Assembly: GCF_030268045.1 (NCBI RefSeq)
Contig: NZ_BSDC01000001.1
Coordinates: 1,364,001 to 1,428,000 of the forward strand
DNA length: 64,000 nt
Origin: Geothrix edaphica
GTDB lineage: Bacteria > Acidobacteriota > Holophagae > Holophagales > Holophagaceae
Direction: 5' to 3'
Of this stretch, positions 60,627 to 64,000 are shown piece by piece. Position 1 is the first letter of the stretch, and the number at the start of each line of letters is the position of its first letter. The notes beneath the pieces are model-generated. The model was given only the letters and a program-made list of their open reading frames with translations, was not told the origin of the DNA and searched no databases. The position numbers were made by a program, and so were the translations under genes.

Positions 60627-63173
60627 ATGCTCCCTTCCGGAACCCACCTCGGCCCCTACGAGATCCAATCGCCCCTTGGTTCGGGGGGCATGGGGCAGGT
60701 TTATCGGGCCCTCGACACCCGGACCCGGCAGCCTGTGGCCCTCAAGGTGCTCAGGGGAGCGCTGGTCCATGACGGAGAACGGCTGGCCCGCTTCCAGCAG
60801 GAGGCCCGGACGCTGGCGGCCATCGAGCATCCCGCCCTTCCGGTCATCTACGAATGGAGCACGGACGACCCGATCCCCTACATCGCCATGGAACTTCTGG
60901 AGGGGGAGACGCTGCAGCAGCGGCTGCAGCGGGGGGCCCTCCCCCCCAAAGAGGCGCTGGACCTGGCCCACCAGCTCGCGTTGGGGCTGACGGCCACCCA
61001 CGAGCGGGGGATCATCCACCGGGACCTGAAGCCCGGGAACCTGTTCATCACCACGGAAGGGCGGCTGAAGATCCTGGATTTCGGTTTGTCCAAAGCCCTT
61101 CCCACCCTCCTGGATGAGCAGACCCAGATCCAGCGACCGGAGACGAGCCACCAGACGCAGGTGGGCACCATGATGGGCACCGTCGGGTACATGGCCCCCG
61201 AGCAGGTGCGGGGCCGGGACCTGGACCCCCGCGCCGACCTCTTCGTCTGCGGCATCCTGCTCTACGAGATGCTCTTCGGCCGGCGGGCCTTCTCCGGCGA
61301 CTCGCCGGTGGAAGTCCTCAACGCCATCCTCAAGGAGGAGCCCCCCCTCCGGGCCGCCTCCCCCAGTCCCTACTCGCCGGAGCTCATCGGGCTGCTGAAG
61401 CACTGCCTCGAGAAGAACCCGGAAGATCGCATCCCCACGGCCCAGCAGCTGGCCTCACGCCTGGCGGCGCTTCAACACAAGGGGGTCGCCCTCCATGGAC
61501 TCGGCCGGCTCTTCCAGGGCCGTGCGGGCTGGGTGGCCCTGGCCCTGGCGCTGGGGGGCCTGGGCCTGGACCTCGGTCACCGCTGGGGCCACCGGGATCC
61601 CCCCACCCTCAAGCGGCTGACCTTCCGGCAGGGCCTGATCCGCAGCGCCCGGCTGAGCCCCGACGGCCAGGAGGTGCTCTACAGCGCCGCGTGGTCCGGC
61701 GGCCCCCTCCAGATCTTCTCCACCCGTCCTGACAGCCCTGAAAGCCACGCCCTGGAGCTGCCAGGGGCGGACCTGCTCGGCCTGTCCCGCTCCGGGGACC
61801 TGGCGATCGCCCTGGGCAGCCGCCCCATCCAAAGCTGGATGTGGCGGGGCACCCTGGCCGCAGTCCCCCTGGCCGGCGGCGCTCCCAGGGCCCTGATGGA
61901 ACAGGTGGTCGCCGCCGACTGGAGCCCCGACGGCTCTGAGCTGCTGGTGGTCCGCAACACCGAGGGCAAGGCCCTGCTCGAATTCCCCCTCGGCCATCCC
62001 ATCGCCGAGTCCCCAGGCTGGATCAGCCACCCTCGGGTCTCGCCCAGAGGTGACCGCATCGCCTATCTCGAGCATCCAGTGTCCGGAGACGACGCGGGTT
62101 ACCCGGTCGTGGTGGACCGCCAGGGCGCCCGGCGCGTCCTGACCGGATCCTGGCCCAGCATCCAAGGGCTGGCCTGGAAGGGGGACGAGGTCTGGTTCAC
62201 GGCCGCCGAACATGGCGTGGCCCGGGGCCTCTACGCGGTGGACCATGGCGCTCCGAGACTGGTCCTGAAGGTGCCCGCCCCCCTGACGCTGCAGGACATC
62301 TCCCGGGACGGGAACCGGGTGCTCCTCACCAAGGAGGTCATGCGCACCGGCATCCAGAGCCTGCGGCCTGGCGCGGAGCGGGAGCGGGAGCTCTCCTGGC
62401 TGGACTGGTCCCTGGTGCAGGACCTCTCGGCGGACGGCTCCACCCTGATCTTCAACGAGCAGGGCGAGGGATCCGGGGCCCACTACGACATCTACCTCCG
62501 CCGGACGGACGGGAGCCCGGCCGTCCGCCTGGCCAAGGGCGCCTACCCCGCCCTCAGCCCCGATGGGCGCCATGTGGCGGCGCTGGCCGTGGGAACGCCC
62601 CGCCGGATCCAGATCCTTCCCACCGGAACCGGCGACGTCCTCACCCTCCCCGACCCAGGCCTGGAGACCATCCACCGGCTGCGCTGGTTTCCGGATGGAC
62701 GGCGGCTCCTGGTGCAGGCCAACCGCACCGGAGAGGGCACGCGGCTGCTCGCCGTGTCCCTCGATGGGAAGCCGGCCGAATTCCTGACCCCGGCCGGGTA
62801 TCAGTTCTTCGGCCAGCCCATCAGCCCCGACGGGCATCGGCTCATCACCCGCATCGGGGAGCAGGAGGACAGGATCTTCACGCCGGAAGACGGCAGATCC
62901 CAACCCATTCCGGGCCTGCGCCCCCAGGAGCGGGTGGTCCGCTGGACGCCCGATGGCAAGGGGCTCTGGGTGGTCGATCTGCATGACATGCCCTGCACCG
63001 TCCATCACCTGGACCTCGCCACGGGCACCCGGAGGAAGCTCCTGGAGATCGCCCCCGAGGATCTGGCCGGGCTGACGGTCAGCAACTTCCTCCTCACCCC
63101 CGACGCCAAGGGCTACGCCTACGCCTACCGCCGGGTGCTGTCCGAGCTGTACCTCTACGAGGGCCTGCGGTAG
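60627..63173 (+). CDS. Ser/Thr protein kinase with membrane anchor and TolB/WD40-like propeller
   Basis: An 848-aa protein. PknB-type kinase domain (about 10-280): G-S-G-G-M-G-Q-V-Y-R near 18, V-A-L-K-V-L with the ATP lysine, I-I-H-R-D-L-K-P-G-N near 130, D-F-G-L-S-K near 151 and M-A-P-E-Q-V-R-G. One membrane segment follows (about 297-318), then about 500 residues of propeller repeats with repeated S-P-D-G and R-x-S-P motifs (I-S-P-D-G, L-S-P-D-G). This layout is very common in acidobacteria. The sensed ligand is unknown. Confidence 0.92.
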   Translation: MLPSGTHLGPYEIQSPLGSGGMGQVYRALDTRTRQPVALKVLRGALVHDGERLARFQQEARTLAAIEHPALPVIYEWSTDDPIPYIAMELLEGETLQQRLQRGALPPKEALDLAHQLALGLTATHERGIIHRDLKPGNLFITTEGRLKILDFGLSKALPTLLDEQTQIQRPETSHQTQVGTMMGTVGYMAPEQVRGRDLDPRADLFVCGILLYEMLFGRRAFSGDSPVEVLNAILKEEPPLRAASPSPYSPELIGLLKHCLEKNPEDRIPTAQQLASRLAALQHKGVALHGLGRLFQGRAGWVALALALGGLGLDLGHRWGHRDPPTLKRLTFRQGLIRSARLSPDGQEVLYSAAWSGGPLQIFSTRPDSPESHALELPGADLLGLSRSGDLAIALGSRPIQSWMWRGTLAAVPLAGGAPRALMEQVVAADWSPDGSELLVVRNTEGKALLEFPLGHPIAESPGWISHPRVSPRGDRIAYLEHPVSGDDAGYPVVVDRQGARRVLTGSWPSIQGLAWKGDEVWFTAAEHGVARGLYAVDHGAPRLVLKVPAPLTLQDISRDGNRVLLTKEVMRTGIQSLRPGAERERELSWLDWSLVQDLSADGSTLIFNEQGEGSGAHYDIYLRRTDGSPAVRLAKGAYPALSPDGRHVAALAVGTPRRIQILPTGTGDVLTLPDPGLETIHRLRWFPDGRRLLVQANRTGEGTRLLAVSLDGKPAEFLTPAGYQFFGQPISPDGHRLITRIGEQEDRIFTPEDGRSQPIPGLRPQERVVRWTPDGKGLWVVDLHDMPCTVHHLDLATGTRRKLLEIAPEDLAGLTVSNFLLTPDAKGYAYAYRRVLSELYLYEGLR

Positions 63174-63185
63174 GCGAAGGGCGGT

Positions 63186-63311
63186 TCACTCCACTACGGG
63201 GCCTGAGGCCATGGCCAGGGGCGAATCGCCCGCACCCAGCAGTCGTTCGCGCCGGGCATGGAGGATACGGTCGCGCAATTCCGCGGCATCCACTCGGTAT
63301 GCCTGCGGCAT
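63186..63311 (-). CDS. Mini-ORF: duplicated uvrB 3' end, copy A (41 aa)
   Basis: Read on the minus strand: GGGAGG, eight bases, ATG, then 41 codons. The peptide has M-P-Q-A-Y-R-V followed by [17 protein letters not shown], a copy of the UvrB C-terminal UVR helix, and a unique tail (L-G-A-G-D-S-P-L-A-M-A-S-G). Because only this copy has the extra tail and G/C-rich codons, it may be the original end of uvrB, displaced. Translation is possible but unproven. Confidence 0.5.
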   Translation of the reverse strand: MPQAYRVDAAELRDRILHARRERLLGAGDSPLAMASGPVVE

Positions 63312-63347
63312 ACGCGAGACCTCCCGCGTCATATTGCCGCGGTCAAC
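63244..63347 (-). repeat. 104-bp tandem repeat, unit A
   Basis: The unit farthest from uvrB. Its first 48 bp (uvrB-like coding part) differ from unit B at six positions; five of the six are synonymous wobble changes when read as UvrB. The remaining 56 bp (63292-63347) are identical to unit B. Confidence 0.9.
63286..63331 (-). repeat. 46-nt hairpin linker element, copy 2 (uvrB)
   Basis: Minus strand: TGA stop of the mini-ORF at 63329-63415, CGCG, GGAGG, TCTCGCGT, then the 7-bp hairpin GTATGCCGCAGGCATAC, CGAGTGGATGC. Same layout as the accB linker (11115-11161). It links the repeated uvrB ends. Confidence 0.75.
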
Positions 63348-63415
63348 CGTTCGCGCCGGGCACGAAGAATCCGGTCGCGTAATTCCGCCGCATCCACTCG
63401 GTATGCCTGCGGCAT
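63329..63415 (-). CDS. Mini-ORF: duplicated uvrB 3' end, copy B (28 aa)
   Basis: GGGAGG and ATG as in copy A, then 28 codons: M-P-Q-A-Y-R-V and [21 protein letters not shown], i.e. exactly the last 21 residues of UvrB. The DNA of the uvrB-like part is identical to the 3' end of uvrB itself. A free UVR-helix peptide could in principle bind UvrC or UvrB, but this is only inference. Confidence 0.5.
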   Translation of the reverse strand: MPQAYRVDAAELRDRILRARRERLTAAI

Positions 63416-63451
63416 ACGCGAGACCTCCCGCGTCATATTGCCGCGGTCAAC
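63348..63451 (-). repeat. 104-bp tandem repeat, unit B
   Basis: Exact 104-bp period to unit A and to the uvrB end (unit C). First 48 bp identical to unit C, last 56 bp identical to unit A. Confidence 0.92.
63390..63435 (-). repeat. 46-nt hairpin linker element, copy 3 (uvrB)
   Basis: Identical to copy 2. It begins with the TGA of uvrB and joins it to mini-ORF B. Confidence 0.75.
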
Positions 63452-64000
63452 CGTTCGCGCCGGGCACGAAGAATCCGGTCGCGTAATTCCGCCGCATCCT
63501 CAAACTTCATCTGGGAGGCCAGCTCCTTCATGCGCTTCTCGAGCTTGGCGACCTCGCGCTCGAAGGCCTTGTCCTCCAGGTAGAGCAGCGGCTCTTCGGC
63601 GGCCCGCTCTTCCTTGGTGACGTTGATGAACTCCCGGGCCAGGGCCTCGCCCATGACGTCATCCAGGTTGCGCTTCACGGTCTCCGGCGTGATGCCGTGC
63701 TCAAGGTTGTGGGCCAGCTGCTTGTTCCGGCGCCGTTCCGTCTCGCCGATGGCCTGCTTCATGGACCCCGTCATCACGTCGGCGTAGAGGATCGCCCGGC
63801 CGTTCACATGGCGGGCGGCGCGGCCAATGGTCTGGATGAGGCTGCGGTTGTTGCGGAGGAAGCCCTCCTTGTCCGCATCCAGGATGGCCACCAGGCTCAC
63901 TTCCGGCAGATCAAGGCCCTCCCGCAGCAGGTTGATGCCCACCAGCACGTCGAACACGCCCCGGCGGAGGTTCTTCAGCAGCTCCACCCGCTCCAGGGTG
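63433..64000 (-). CDS. uvrB: UvrABC system protein B, C-terminal part (cut by window edge)
   Basis: The last 188 codons of uvrB; the gene continues beyond 64000. [15 protein letters not shown] and [13 protein letters not shown] are helicase motifs V and [10 protein letters not shown] and R-R-x-x-Q follow. The end is the UVR motif ([11 protein letters not shown]), which contacts UvrC. UvrB verifies damage in nucleotide excision repair. The final 48 bp (63452-63499) form repeat unit C and are identical to unit B, so the present gene end may be a replaced one. Confidence 0.95.
   Translation of the reverse strand, partial: TLERVELLKNLRRGVFDVLVGINLLREGLDLPEVSLVAILDADKEGFLRNNRSLIQTIGRAARHVNGRAILYADVMTGSMKQAIGETERRRNKQLAHNLEHGITPETVKRNLDDVMGEALAREFINVTKEERAAEEPLLYLEDKAFEREVAKLEKRMKELASQMKFEDAAELRDRILRARRERLTAAI

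Noticed and set aside
63244-63499. CRISPR-like array
   Set aside because: Units are 104 bp, adjoining without spacers, and half of each unit is uvrB coding sequence.
1-64000. tRNA, rRNA, insertion sequence or prophage
   Set aside because: No cloverleaf with a GGTTCRA-type T-arm, rRNA segment, transposase or phage gene was seen while reading both strands.

Overview
The window is a gene-dense, GC-rich bacterial chromosome segment (about 68% G+C in a line counted by hand in the heme operon, 28801-28860). It carries a Gram-negative cell envelope (OmpA-type porin, two Wzi-like barrels, rhamnose-polysaccharide genes, lipoproteins), the futalosine menaquinone gene mqnE, C5-pathway heme synthesis, and many DUF families common in Acidobacteriota. 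My best guess is a Holophagae/Geothrix-like acidobacterium; this is inference from gene content, not from a marker gene.

Layout. 1-2637: end of a MacB-type ABC exporter operon. 2646-5783: arfB and small or poorly known genes (DUF6526, a 59-aa protein, DUF1684, DUF1028). 5792-10746 (minus): ileS-lspA, mscL, an OmpA-family porin. 11002-13333 (minus): accC-accB (biotin carboxylase and biotin carrier) flanked by broken duplicates of their own ends. 13362-15447: lipoprotein, coaBC, rpoZ. 15487-21394: a TetR-controlled HlyD/ABC exporter of ybhGFSR type, with a perfect palindrome at its promoter. 21407-27856: ygiD-like dioxygenase, pdxJ, DUF4388 protein, FAH hydrolase, xerC, fadD-like ligase, small phosphatase. 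28002-35383 (minus): the heme operon hemA-C-D-B-L-E-N, then aroC. 36604-52558: a surface-polysaccharide locus with rmlACDB, aminotransferase and acetyltransferase, methyltransferase, five glycosyltransferases and a Wzi-like barrel at each end; its left half is visibly lower in G+C. 52605-63173: CoA-transferase subunit B, pyrD, mqnE, phospholipase D-like protein, 5-formyl-THF cyclo-ligase, an FHA/HisKA protein, yhbY, an M64 peptidase and a Ser/Thr kinase with a beta-propeller. 63186-64000 (minus): the 3' part of uvrB followed by a tandem 104-bp repeat.

The most unusual signal joins two distant loci. At the 3' end of accB (about 11.1 kb) and of uvrB (about 63.3 kb) the end of the reading frame is duplicated downstream of the intact gene. 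In both cases the copies are separated by the same 46-47 nt linker: it starts at the stop codon, has GGAGG, then a perfect hairpin (GTATCGCCAAAGGCGATAC or GTATGCCGCAGGCATAC), and ends in GGATGC, a sequence also found (as AGATGC or GGATGC) inside the intact gene where the copy begins. Copies differ mostly at wobble positions. In uvrB the unit is repeated in tandem. I read this as a candidate miniature element that duplicates or replaces gene 3' ends. The 5' end of accC shows a comparable duplication with a different, 70-bp palindromic spacer. Whether this family is already described cannot be tested here.
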